A stretch of DNA of 64,000 bases from Acinetobacter baumannii (lineage in GTDB: Bacteria > Pseudomonadota > Gammaproteobacteria > Pseudomonadales > Moraxellaceae): NCBI RefSeq assembly GCF_016508585.1, contig NZ_JADVOP010000007.1, positions 83,064-147,063 of the forward strand, written 5' to 3'. The position numbers and the translations under genes are program-made. Below are positions 30,788 to 39,344 of the stretch, piece by piece. How positions within the stretch are numbered: the stretch's first letter is position 1; each line of letters starts with the position of its first letter. The notes beneath the pieces are model-generated. The model was not told the DNA's origin, ran no database searches, and was given only the letters and a program-made list of their open reading frames with translations.

Positions 30788-30971
30788 TAAACGATAAGGT
30801 GATTTTTATTTCCGCTCTGATGCTTGGATCTGGAACTGAAAATAGTATCTACTGATCATTTATACATGTTTACTTCAACACAGACATGACATGAAATTTG
30901 ATACGTACCTTATGCAGCTCAATGACACGCTAAGAAATTGTATTGGATTACGAAAAAAAAATAGGATTGAT

Positions 30972-32813
30972 ATGAGTCAAACAACACAGACCGATCTCAT
31001 CGGATTTGCTGATGTAGCCGAGCGCTTACCACAGCTCATCAATAAGCTTCCAAATATCCTGACTGGACTTAAACAAGCTTATATCAGAACGCCCAATACC
31101 CCTGCCGGGCTAGGTCTAGCTTTTGAACGAGCGGTCAAGCGTAATCCATATGGAGATGCGTTATTATTTGAAAATCAACGCTACAGCTATAAAGAGCTGA
31201 ATGCTTGGGCAAATCAAATTGCGCATTTCTATCTTTCTCTTGGTATAAAAAAAGGCGATGTGATCACCGTGATGATCGAAAATCGTCCAGAGTTGATTGC
31301 GACAGTGATTGCTTTAGCAAAAATTGGTGTGACCTCCGCACTTGTAAATACCTCACAAACAGGCAAAGTACTCACACACAGTGTCAACCTCGTTAATCCC
31401 GTGGCAATTGTGGTTGGAGAGGAATGTCGTGCTGCTGTGGATGAAGTTCGTCAAGATTTAAATATCGCTTCAGATCGCCTGCACTGGTTTGCAGATCAAG
31501 ATACCCTGAAAGAATCTGGTAACGCACCGCAAGGCTATATCAATCTTGCACAAAAAATTGATGCATTTCCTAAATTCAATCCTGCAACAACCCACAATGT
31601 TAAAGGCAAAGATGGACTATTTTACATCTATACCTCAGGAACAACGGGGTTGCCTAAAGCTGTTGTATTTACCAATAGTCGTTGGACGCTTGCCTATGGG
31701 ACATATGGTCACATCTTAAATTTAGGTGAAGATGACGTAATGTACTGTACTTTACCGCTTTATCATGCAACAGGTATGGTGGTGTGTTGGTGCGGTGTCA
31801 TTGCAGGTGGCTCGGCTTTGGCTATCCGCCGTAAATTTTCAACCTCTGCATTTTGGTCAGATGTTAAAAAGTTCAACGCTTCTGCAATTGGATACGTGGG
31901 AGAACTCTGTCGCTATCTCATGGATGCAGCACCATCCGAACTTGATCATTCACACCGAGTCACCAAAATGATCGGTAATGGCATGCGTCCAAATATCTGG
32001 AACAAGTTTAAACAGCGCTTTGGGATTGAAGAAATACTTGAATTGTACGCCTCAAGTGAAGGCAATGTGGGTTTCAGCAATATCTTCAACTTTGATAACA
32101 CTGTTGGTTTTTCCCCTACTCCCTATGCCATTGTACAGTTTGATAAAGAAAGTAATGAAGCAGTACGTGATGCAGATGGCTACTGCCGAAAAGTCAAAAA
32201 AGGCGAAGTGGGCTTATTGATCGGTAAAATTACCAAACGTTCTCCTTTTGATGGCTATACAGACCCAGAAAAGAACAAATCCGTGATCATGAAGGATGTC
32301 TTTAAACAAGGCGATGCTTATTTTATCACTGGCGATTTGGTCCGTGATATCGGTTTCCGTCATGCTCAGTTTGTTGATCGTCTGGGAGATACTTTCCGTT
32401 GGAAAGGTGAAAATGTATCTACCACTGAAGTTGAGAATATCTGTAGTGACTATCCTAAGATTACAGAAGCAGTGGTTTACGGCGTTGAAATTCCCAATAC
32501 CAATGGTCGTGCAGGTATGGCGGCAATTACCTTACATGAAGGTGAACAACTGACAGAACAAGATTTGAGCCAGATGGTTGCTGATTTTAAAAAGAACCTT
32601 CCCGCTTATGCTGTTCCAGTTTTTTTACGTATTCAAGAGATTGTAGAAACGACAGGAACATTTAAATATCAGAAGAACAAACTGAAAGAACAGGCTTTTA
32701 ATCCTGAAAAAACCTCTGATCGCTTGCTGGTACTTTTGCCAAGTGCGACAGCATATTGTGATGTTACCCCAGAGGTTTACGCCAATATTGAAGCTTATAA
32801 ATACCGTTTCTAG
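30972..32813 (+). CDS. Long-chain acyl-CoA synthetase, FATP/FadD6-like
   Basis: About 613 residues from ATG 30972; the 27 extra upstream codons are charged and not family-like, and AGGAT precedes the ATG. The adenylate-forming motif is YIYTSGTTGLPKAVV near residue 217, with the later GDTFRWKGENVSTTEVE hinge and the TFKYQKNKLKEQ region carrying the A10 lysine. It activates long or very-long-chain fatty acids with ATP and CoA, probably at the inner membrane. It has its own terminator at 32818. Confidence 0.85.
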   Translation: MSQTTQTDLIGFADVAERLPQLINKLPNILTGLKQAYIRTPNTPAGLGLAFERAVKRNPYGDALLFENQRYSYKELNAWANQIAHFYLSLGIKKGDVITVMIENRPELIATVIALAKIGVTSALVNTSQTGKVLTHSVNLVNPVAIVVGEECRAAVDEVRQDLNIASDRLHWFADQDTLKESGNAPQGYINLAQKIDAFPKFNPATTHNVKGKDGLFYIYTSGTTGLPKAVVFTNSRWTLAYGTYGHILNLGEDDVMYCTLPLYHATGMVVCWCGVIAGGSALAIRRKFSTSAFWSDVKKFNASAIGYVGELCRYLMDAAPSELDHSHRVTKMIGNGMRPNIWNKFKQRFGIEEILELYASSEGNVGFSNIFNFDNTVGFSPTPYAIVQFDKESNEAVRDADGYCRKVKKGEVGLLIGKITKRSPFDGYTDPEKNKSVIMKDVFKQGDAYFITGDLVRDIGFRHAQFVDRLGDTFRWKGENVSTTEVENICSDYPKITEAVVYGVEIPNTNGRAGMAAITLHEGEQLTEQDLSQMVADFKKNLPAYAVPVFLRIQEIVETTGTFKYQKNKLKEQAFNPEKTSDRLLVLLPSATAYCDVTPEVYANIEAYKYRF

Positions 32814-32817
32814 AAAT

Positions 32818-32844
32818 AAAAGCCCTGTTTTCAGGGCTTTTTTA
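32818..32844 (+). terminator. Terminator after the acyl-CoA synthetase gene
   Basis: A 10-bp perfect stem (32818-32827 with 32832-32841) with a TTTT loop and continuing T run. Confidence 0.9.
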
Positions 32845-32943
32845 ATTGATTTTGTGTTATTTATAACCGAACGCTGCAAACTTTCTTAATTTTTACTTGC
32901 GCTCTATCAATATCTTGCTAAAATACGCTCCATCAAAACAAAA

Positions 32944-33019
32944 GGGTCGTTAGCTCAGCTGGTAGAGCAGCGGACTTTTAATCCGTTGGTCCCGCGTTCG
33001 AATCGCGGACGACCCACCA
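32944..33019 (+). tRNA. tRNA-Lys(UUU), copy 1
   Basis: A 76-nt cloverleaf with CCA encoded. The anticodon loop CTTTTAA gives anticodon UUU, closed by GCGGA/TCCGT; the T loop is TTCGAAT. It is identical to copies 2 and 3. Confidence 0.97.
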
Positions 33020-33107
33020 CTTATTGTTTTGACCTGTATGGATAACGAATGAAAATTACTGGTTTTCATATCGCTTTAAGTAAAGTTTCACTTTACATCC
33101 TAACTCA

Positions 33108-33183
33108 GGGTCGTTAGCTCAGCTGGTAGAGCAGCGGACTTTTAATCCGTTGGTCCCGCGTTCGAATCGCGGACGACCCACCA
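33108..33183 (+). tRNA. tRNA-Lys(UUU), copy 2
   Basis: Identical 76-nt sequence to copy 1. The spacer before it resembles the spacer before copy 3, so the tandem array arose by duplication. Confidence 0.97.
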
Positions 33184-33273
33184 TCTTTATGTTTCAATCT
33201 GAACATGGATACCGAGTGAAAATTTAGATTTTCATTGATTCGGATAAAGTTATACTTTATACATCCTGACTCA

Positions 33274-33349
33274 GGGTCGTTAGCTCAGCTGGTAGAGCAG
33301 CGGACTTTTAATCCGTTGGTCCCGCGTTCGAATCGCGGACGACCCACCA
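33274..33349 (+). tRNA. tRNA-Lys(UUU), copy 3
   Basis: Identical to copies 1 and 2; starts 166 bp after the start of copy 2. Confidence 0.97.
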
Positions 33350-33519
33350 TTCTTTCTTAGGGCTTCTTTCCGTACTCCTTTGGGACTATACTAGAAACGA
33401 AACCTGCAAATGTTCCGACCTAGACCAAACATCATCTTTTTTTGATGCTTCGCCGTTCTTGAAAATTTTGCTTCATCTTTTGTTGTTATGTCTAAATATA
33501 CTTGTTTTAGACAAATACA

Positions 33520-33595
33520 GGGTTGTTAGCTCAGTTGGCAGAGCAGTAGACTCTTAATCTATTGGTCGTGGGTTCGAACCCCACACAACCCACCA
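33520..33595 (+). tRNA. tRNA-Lys(CUU), integration target of the island
   Basis: A 76-nt tRNA with CCA encoded. The anticodon loop is CTCTTAA, so the anticodon is CUU. It differs from the other three tRNA genes throughout. Its 3' 49 nt are repeated exactly at 58983-59031, so this is the reconstituted target of the tyrosine integrase. Confidence 0.95.
33547..33595. repeat. Left attachment site: tRNA 3' half, 49-bp direct repeat
   Basis: A perfect 49-base match to 58983-59031. It covers the anticodon stem-loop through the CCA end. Beyond the CCA the two sites diverge, which fixes the outer edge of the repeat. Confidence 0.92.
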
Positions 33596-33652
33596 TATTT
33601 ATCAATAACTTAAAAATTTATATCTAAAGTAAATCCATTATAAATATTACTG

Positions 33653-33671
33653 TGTAAGCACTATGTAAGCA
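33653..33671. repeat. Left candidate integrase arm site
   Basis: TGTAAGCACTATGTAAGCA occurs here and at 58849-58867, near the two ends of the island and nowhere else noticed. It holds two direct copies of TGTAAGCA at 11-bp spacing, close to one helical turn, as in arm-type sites of tyrosine integrases. It lies 58 bp inside the tRNA end. Confidence 0.6.
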
Positions 33672-33800
33672 TTAATTTTATTTTTATTACAATCATCGAA
33701 CTTAGCACACTACTCTTTTCATAAAGCAATAAAGCCCATATCACTATCACACTCCCTCAAAAGGTCAGATAAGAACTCAAACTCACCTATATGATAGCTA

Positions 33801-33897
33801 CCTAGAATATCTTGACCTAAAGTCTCCTATAACCTAATCAGGCATAGTAATGATGTGTGCTGAATTAACAGGAGACTTCTACTTGGGAGATTCTAGG
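33801..33897. repeat. Two-step symmetric inverted repeat near the left island end
   Basis: CCTAGAAT (33801-33808) pairs with ATTCTAGG (33890-33897), and AAGTCTCCT (33820-33828) pairs with AGGAGACTT (33870-33878). The internal gaps are exactly 11 bp on both sides and the centre is 41 bp. No gene overlaps it. Confidence 0.55.
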
Positions 33898-33950
33898 CAG
33901 CCAACTTATGAAAGCTCTCTGCCTTTCTCATCTCTCTTTCCAATACCTTC

Positions 33951-34835
33951 CTATATTGGGTCAATGTGAGTAACAATATCAATCACATTGTGATTTTTAA
34001 GCACTTCATTTCTCGCCTCTACTGCAATTCTGTGGCCTTCTTTGACACTTTGTTCACCACTAACTTCTAAGTGAACATCGACAATAGTCATGTCACCCAT
34101 TTTACGTGTTCTCAATTGGTGCAGACCTAATATCCCTTCTTTCTTCAATAAAGTTTCTCTGATCTCAGCTATTTCATCTTCGTTCGCCGATTTATCCATC
34201 AAATCGTGTAAGGCTGTCCAACTAAACTCAAATCCCATTTTTGTAATCATCAAACCAACAACTAAGGCTGCGATTGGGTCAAGAATTGGATAGCCAACAA
34301 GATTACCAATAATCCCTAACGCGACAACAAAGGAAGAGGCTGCATCCGAACGTGCATGCCATGCATTCGAAATCAATAAGCTTGATTTCACTTTTTTGGC
34401 AATAGAGAGCATATAGCGAAATAATAATTCTTTAAAAATCAATGCGACTATAGCAATCCAAAGCGCTACACTATGAACTTTTGGGATTTGTTCAGGATGA
34501 AGGATCTTATGTATTGATGTCCATAACATTCCTATTCCAACAAATAGTAAAATTAAGCCGAGTATAAAAGATGCTGCATTTTCAAAACGAAGATAACCAT
34601 ATGGGTGTGTATCATCAGGTGCTTTTTGACTATGACGGTTCGCCACCAATACAATAAAATCTGCAACTAAATCACTTAAAGTATGGATACCATCTGCAAC
34701 TAGACCTTGTGATTTTGAAAAAATACCAATCAATATCTGTCCAATCGACAGAAAGATATTAACACATACACTAACCCATGTTGATTTGGATGCAGCTTTT
34801 GCTCTCGACTCAAAATCAATATTTGATTCAATCAT
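33951..34835 (-). CDS. Cation diffusion facilitator in the island (CzcD-like)
   Basis: A 294-residue divalent-cation efflux protein with about six membrane segments; the site motif is HTLSDLVADF on helix II and the C-terminal cytoplasmic domain ends in DIVTHIDPI. Being next to a Czc-type RND system, it probably passes zinc, cadmium or cobalt out of the cytoplasm to the periplasm, where CzcCBA takes over. It is only distantly similar to the chromosomal CDF gene at 8001. It is the last gene on this strand before the left end. Confidence 0.82.
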   Translation of the reverse strand: MIESNIDFESRAKAASKSTWVSVCVNIFLSIGQILIGIFSKSQGLVADGIHTLSDLVADFIVLVANRHSQKAPDDTHPYGYLRFENAASFILGLILLFVGIGMLWTSIHKILHPEQIPKVHSVALWIAIVALIFKELLFRYMLSIAKKVKSSLLISNAWHARSDAASSFVVALGIIGNLVGYPILDPIAALVVGLMITKMGFEFSWTALHDLMDKSANEDEIAEIRETLLKKEGILGLHQLRTRKMGDMTIVDVHLEVSGEQSVKEGHRIAVEARNEVLKNHNVIDIVTHIDPI

Positions 34836-34853
34836 AATCTTTAGACTCTTGGT

Positions 34854-35363
34854 TTATTTTTTAAAATAAAGCATACTTTTCAGAATATTATCTTTAAGTA
34901 CATAATGATGAATTAAGGCAGCTATAGCATGTAAACCTATAAGTACCATGAAAAAATTACCAAGATATTCATGAGTTTCACCAATTATTTCCACATCCCG
35001 TAAGTTACTTATTAAAGGTAAATTTATACCAAATAACTGATAACTTTCGGTTAATCCTGATAAAGTTAACCAACCCAACATAGGAATTAAAAACAACAAT
35101 GAATAAAGCATGTATTTGACGATCAAAAATAAAGTTTGTTGATATTTACTCATCACTTTATTAAGTGGAGGATCTTTTCTATAAAGATAAATCGTTATAA
35201 TTCTGATAAAAAATAAGAAGAATACTGATATTCCAGCAAAAATATGAAGTTCCCCACTTTTTAAATGTACCGTTGGATCTCCCCTAGTAATATAAGCTAA
35301 TGCAACAAGGAGAAGGGTCAGCCAATGTATAATCATTATGGGAAAAGGATATTTGTTTTTCAT
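34854..35363 (-). CDS. Cytochrome b561 family protein
   Basis: A 169-residue membrane protein with four helices. Histidines that could ligate two b-type haems lie at IIHWL (helix 1), ELHIFAG (helix 2) and GLHAIAALIHHY (helix 4). It resembles YodB/CybB-type superoxide or quinone oxidoreductases. Cytochrome b561 genes occur in some metal and oxidative-stress islands, but the role here is unknown. It is transcribed 18 bp upstream of the CDF gene. Confidence 0.78.
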   Translation of the reverse strand: MKNKYPFPIMIIHWLTLLLVALAYITRGDPTVHLKSGELHIFAGISVFFLFFIRIITIYLYRKDPPLNKVMSKYQQTLFLIVKYMLYSLLFLIPMLGWLTLSGLTESYQLFGINLPLISNLRDVEIIGETHEYLGNFFMVLIGLHAIAALIHHYVLKDNILKSMLYFKK

Positions 35364-35588
35364 ACTTGTACCAAAATTTTAAAAAATTCAAATATTTCTA
35401 AAATCGTATAAATAATATCTTAAATTCTTATTAAGTTTGATAAATTTAATAATAGAAGTTTTTTATATTTTTATAGAGTTTTTATGAACTTTATAAATAT
35501 TAAAATTCTGCACATTATTCTTCCACAAAAATATAAAAAAGCTCACAAGTATTACAATTAAAGATTTAGTCACTATTTCTAATAATAG

Positions 35589-36989
35589 CTAAACAGATAA
35601 ACTAAATTTAATTTTAATTACCATACCATATTCACTATTCGGTTTAAAAATCTCTATTTCTCCAGAGTATAAGTCAACAATTTGCTTAACAATAGATAAA
35701 CCAAGCCCACTTCCTATTACTTCACTGGTTTGATTAATGCGATAAAAGCGCTGGAATATAAAAGGTATCTGCTCGTCATCCACTCCAATGCCATTGTCCT
35801 CAATCTCAACAAAAGGTTGTCCATTTTCTATTCCACAAGTGATTTTAATAATAGGGGCACGAGTTTGACTACGATAAATAATGGCATTTTCTAATATATT
35901 TCTCAGCATGATCTCAAGTTGATCAGATTGTGCCAAAATTAGTGCTGAAGTTAATTCTAGTTTCAAATCGATCTTGGCTTTATGGAAATGAAAATCCATC
36001 ATCGTCACAGTACTATTAATAATATTGACCAAATCTATCTGCGTTTTAATCTGAACTGCATTTGGTTCAAGACGAGCTAATGTTAGTAATTGAGCGATCA
36101 TACGTGAGGCTTTATCTACCCCCCTCATAATATCTTGAGTAGCTTCTTGCAACTCTTCAACTGAACGTGCACTTTGTAAAATTTGAGCATGCATACGAAT
36201 TGCAGCAAGTGGCGTTCGCAATTCATGTGCTGCATTGGAAGTAAAGCGCTTTTCCCTTTGAATGCTCTCAGCAATCTCACTCAATAATGTATTTAATGAA
36301 CTGACCAGCGGTTCAATTTCTTTAGGTACTACAGGATGGATAGGACTTAAATGTTCAATTGATTGTTTTTCTAAGTTTTGGCTAATGCTATACACCGCGG
36401 ATAAATTGCTGCGGATGATACGGATAATCAACCAGAACAAAAGTGGTAAAAATACCGCTGACACCAAGATCAAAAACAACAGCATATCTTTTTGGATATC
36501 TTCGCGAATCGCCCAGACTTGTGCAATTTGCACCTGAATGGTATGGGTACTATCCCAAGCTGAATAGCTTCGATAGGTCTTACCATGCATATTGATCCAT
36601 CCGAAACTGCTTTGTTGAACCAAGGGCTTGGTGGTCACGCCAACCGAACGATAAATCAATTGCCCATCACCATGCCAAATCTGAAACACGATCTGGTCAT
36701 AGTGTTCACCTTGGATCTTTTCAATCGCAGTATGTTCAGGCACCTTACCATTGAGCGTGCTTAGGGTAGTAGACAATAAGGCATGCGCTGTTTCCGCCAG
36801 AGATTTATCGAAGATATTATTGGCAGTTTTTTGCATGCCCCAATAAATACAACCCAAACTCCCTGCCCAGACACTGGTGGTAATCACCAGTAATATCATG
36901 GAAAGCCGTTGTGTTAACGAATAACTACGGATCTTTTCGGTGATTGGCTTTTCTGCTGTTGGCTTGTCTGCTGTCGATTTATCTTTCAT
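35589..36989 (-). CDS. Sensor histidine kinase, QseC/CzcS-like
   Basis: A 466-residue membrane kinase: two membrane segments (about 28-50 and 168-190) enclose a periplasmic sensor of about 115 residues; then come a dimerisation domain with the phospho-acceptor His255 (HELRTP) and an ATPase domain with the N box (RNILENAI), DNGIGV and GSGLGLSIV. The N-terminus contains an odd TADKPTAEKPITEK repeat of three units. It overlaps the response-regulator gene by 4 nt and is inferred to sense metal and switch on the czc genes. Confidence 0.88.
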   Translation of the reverse strand: MKDKSTADKPTAEKPITEKIRSYSLTQRLSMILLVITTSVWAGSLGCIYWGMQKTANNIFDKSLAETAHALLSTTLSTLNGKVPEHTAIEKIQGEHYDQIVFQIWHGDGQLIYRSVGVTTKPLVQQSSFGWINMHGKTYRSYSAWDSTHTIQVQIAQVWAIREDIQKDMLLFLILVSAVFLPLLFWLIIRIIRSNLSAVYSISQNLEKQSIEHLSPIHPVVPKEIEPLVSSLNTLLSEIAESIQREKRFTSNAAHELRTPLAAIRMHAQILQSARSVEELQEATQDIMRGVDKASRMIAQLLTLARLEPNAVQIKTQIDLVNIINSTVTMMDFHFHKAKIDLKLELTSALILAQSDQLEIMLRNILENAIIYRSQTRAPIIKITCGIENGQPFVEIEDNGIGVDDEQIPFIFQRFYRINQTSEVIGSGLGLSIVKQIVDLYSGEIEIFKPNSEYGMVIKIKFSLSV

Positions 36990-37651
36990 TGGCTGGACTC
37001 ATCCATGATGTAACCAAAACCTTGTACGGTACGCACAATATTTTTACCCAATTTACGTCGTAAGTTATGAATATGTACTTGGATGACATTACTGCTGACA
37101 TCAGCATCGTAGGCATAAAATGAATTTTCAATATTTTCACGAGAAATCACTCGACCACGATTAAGACTAAGTAATTCAAGTAAGTGAAATTCTTTATGGG
37201 TCAATTCGACCTCGACACCATCTAAAAACACTTGTTTGTTGGCCTTGTTGATCTGAATATTACCAATCTGGATCAGGTCACTAACATCACCAGAGATGCG
37301 TCGTAGTACCGCTTGAATACGTGCCACCACCTCATGTAAGTCATAAGGTTTGACCACAAAATCATCGGCACCCGCTTGTAAACCGGCAATACGATCTTCG
37401 ATTTGGTCTTGTGCGGTAAGGATAATAATCCCGACCATATTTTTTTTACGGCGTAGGGATTTTAAAACCTCAATCCCATTACGATCTGGTAAGCCTAGGT
37501 CGAGTAAGACAAAATGGTAGTGATAACTGCCCAGAAAATGATATGCCTGCTCTGCCGTACCCGCGATATCGACCACAAAGCCAGCCTGATCCAAACCACG
37601 TGCAGTTGCTTTGGCTAATAAAGCGTCATCTTCTACCAATAAAATTCTCAT
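36986..37651 (-). CDS. OmpR-family response regulator (CzcR/CopR-like)
   Basis: A 221-residue regulator. The receiver domain has Asp51 as phospho-site (FVLLDLGLPDRNG) with the acidic pair at residues 8-9 and Lys in VVKPYD; the C-terminal winged helix ends IRTVQGFGYIMDE. It lies between czcC (23 bp upstream) and its cognate kinase. It is inferred to activate the metal-efflux genes, as CzcR does in Pseudomonas and Cupriavidus. Confidence 0.9.
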   Translation of the reverse strand: MRILLVEDDALLAKATARGLDQAGFVVDIAGTAEQAYHFLGSYHYHFVLLDLGLPDRNGIEVLKSLRRKKNMVGIIILTAQDQIEDRIAGLQAGADDFVVKPYDLHEVVARIQAVLRRISGDVSDLIQIGNIQINKANKQVFLDGVEVELTHKEFHLLELLSLNRGRVISRENIENSFYAYDADVSSNVIQVHIHNLRRKLGKNIVRTVQGFGYIMDESSQ

Positions 37652-37674
37652 ACTCGACCTATTGAATCATGCAG

Positions 37675-39021
37675 TTATTGTTTCACCTCATGCTCATGGC
37701 CATCATGCTCATGTTCGTCGTGTAATGGCCACAATTGATGTGAATTGAGTAATAGTAGTCCGTAGCTCTCGGCATAATCAACTTTGGCTTGATCGATACG
37801 GTTACGCGCTTCGATCAATTGTTGTGAATGTAACAACAGTTCGTTGAGGCTGAGCTCACCCAATTTATAAGCCTTTTGCATCAGGCTATGTTGCTGTTGC
37901 AATTGGGTTAAGTTCTGCTGCGCTTTACCATAACGTACCTGAGCTGACTCCATTTGCGTTGACCAGTACTGCGCTTCCTGACGTAGACGGTTTTCCACAC
38001 GTCCTACTTCATAATCTGCTTTACGTGCTTCGGCTGCGGCCATACCCGACGCAACACGAGTGTGACTGCCAGATAATGGTACCGAAATCGTCACCCCCAT
38101 TAAGTTTTCCACGCCCGACTGTTCACGACTATAGCCAAGACTAATGGTTGGATCAGGGATTTTATTGAGCTGTTCACGTTTGTGTAAAGCATGTTGTTGC
38201 TCAGCCTGTTTCCGCACCAACTCTAACTCATGGTTAGCGGATAGAATCTGTCGAATCCACTCCGCCTGAGTAAATTTGATTGGACCAACCTGAATCATAT
38301 CACTGTTCCACTGCTCAGGAATCGTACCACGATAATCACGTGCCAATAGTTGCTGTGACTGATAGTAAGCCACTTTGGCTTGCATATATTTTTCTTCAAC
38401 TTGGCTATGTTCGTTATTGAGCAACATCAGTTCCAGACGCGGTGCATCACCAGCACGAATACGTTGCTGGGTCATACTCATATACTGTTCGATCTGACCT
38501 AACTGTTCTTGCAAACGATTCAGCTGCAAAGCTGCACGCATATAAGCAAACCAGTTGCCTAACAAAGACTTAGCGACTTCGTGTTTGGCATCTTCGTACT
38601 TTAACTCTGCAATGTTTACACCACGCTTAGCTAGGTCTTGATCGAGCTGATATTTACCCGATAAGCGGATTTGCTTTTCGACCCCAAAACTCGGCTCATA
38701 GCTGTTGGATTTGGATTGACCCTCTTGAGCATCTGTCTTACGCAGCTGCATCCCGGCACGTACTGTCCATGGGTGTTGACCCAATTTGAGTCCTTGGCCA
38801 GCAAAGTCTGCATAGTCTTGGTCTGAGATCGCAGCACGCACAGTCGAGTGCTCAGCCAAACTTTGTTTAACTGCTTCTACTGGTGGCAAGACTGGATCGA
38901 GACTCGGTTCAGCCCATGTAGCTTGGGTAAAAGCCAAGCAGCAGCCAAGTCCGAGTAAACGTAACATTTTACTGAGTACAGCGGGTTGAATTTTGATCTG
39001 CATATTGAGATTTGAGTTCAT
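37675..39021 (-). CDS. czcC: Outer-membrane factor of the metal RND pump
   Basis: A 448-residue TolC-type outer-membrane factor with a signal peptide (residues about 15-37) and two long coiled-coil repeats (around 180-240 and 340-430). The C-terminus ends with a His/Asp/Glu-rich tail (DEHEHDGHEHEVKQ), a likely periplasmic metal-binding segment. It forms the tripartite complex with CzcA and CzcB. Its start overlaps the stop of the DUF3240 gene by 1 nt. Confidence 0.88.
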   Translation of the reverse strand: MNSNLNMQIKIQPAVLSKMLRLLGLGCCLAFTQATWAEPSLDPVLPPVEAVKQSLAEHSTVRAAISDQDYADFAGQGLKLGQHPWTVRAGMQLRKTDAQEGQSKSNSYEPSFGVEKQIRLSGKYQLDQDLAKRGVNIAELKYEDAKHEVAKSLLGNWFAYMRAALQLNRLQEQLGQIEQYMSMTQQRIRAGDAPRLELMLLNNEHSQVEEKYMQAKVAYYQSQQLLARDYRGTIPEQWNSDMIQVGPIKFTQAEWIRQILSANHELELVRKQAEQQHALHKREQLNKIPDPTISLGYSREQSGVENLMGVTISVPLSGSHTRVASGMAAAEARKADYEVGRVENRLRQEAQYWSTQMESAQVRYGKAQQNLTQLQQQHSLMQKAYKLGELSLNELLLHSQQLIEARNRIDQAKVDYAESYGLLLLNSHQLWPLHDEHEHDGHEHEVKQ

Positions 39022-39344
39022 CAGTCAAGTGCTCCTTGGCCTGCATAGCCAGAGGTCACAGTGGGAAGTACCCAGTAGAAACAGTCGCTTGCTTTAAATT
39101 TTTGTTTAATATGGTCTAAAACTAAAGGTACCGATGCTTGCGGCAAAACCATCAAGATCAGGTTACGCTCAGTCGCACCACGGATCTTTTCTTGCACATT
39201 GCGATAATGCTGACGGCTACCAAAACCCTTGGCTGGCACACAGGTACAACCCGTAACCAGTTCAGGAATCAGCCATAAATGGCTCATCAGTTCTTCGACA
39301 ATCTCACTCGACACGTTAATAGAGAGTTGGCACATTTCAGGCAT
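39021..39344 (-). CDS. DUF3240 (P-II-like) small protein
   Basis: A 107-residue protein from ATG 39344, which overlaps the czcA stop. A GTG three codons upstream is also in frame. It matches DUF3240, a small alpha/beta family with a P-II-like fold found between czcA and czcC in several gammaproteobacteria. The role is probably regulatory or metal-sensing; no catalytic residue is evident. Two Cys lie close together in TGCTCVPA. Confidence 0.75.
   Translation of the reverse strand: MPEMCQLSINVSSEIVEELMSHLWLIPELVTGCTCVPAKGFGSRQHYRNVQEKIRGATERNLILMVLPQASVPLVLDHIKQKFKASDCFYWVLPTVTSGYAGQGALD

Larger units (their letters stand above)
30641..30971. other. Intergenic region between rne and acyl-CoA synthetase
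   Basis: No gene is seen in these 331 bp. They hold the rne terminator (30675-30707) and two copies of a GACA-N2-TGTC palindrome (30730-30739 and 30778-30787), listed separately. Confidence 0.55.
33596..33950. other. Left end of the island, no gene
   Basis: No gene is recognised in these 355 bp. They hold the left copy of the 19-bp end repeat (33653-33671) and a large symmetric inverted-repeat structure (33801-33897), both listed separately. Confidence 0.6.

Noticed and set aside
33360..33519. Possible extra RNA gene between the third and fourth tRNA
   Set aside because: No cloverleaf or strong hairpin could be drawn; only a weak CATC/GATG pairing around a T run was found.
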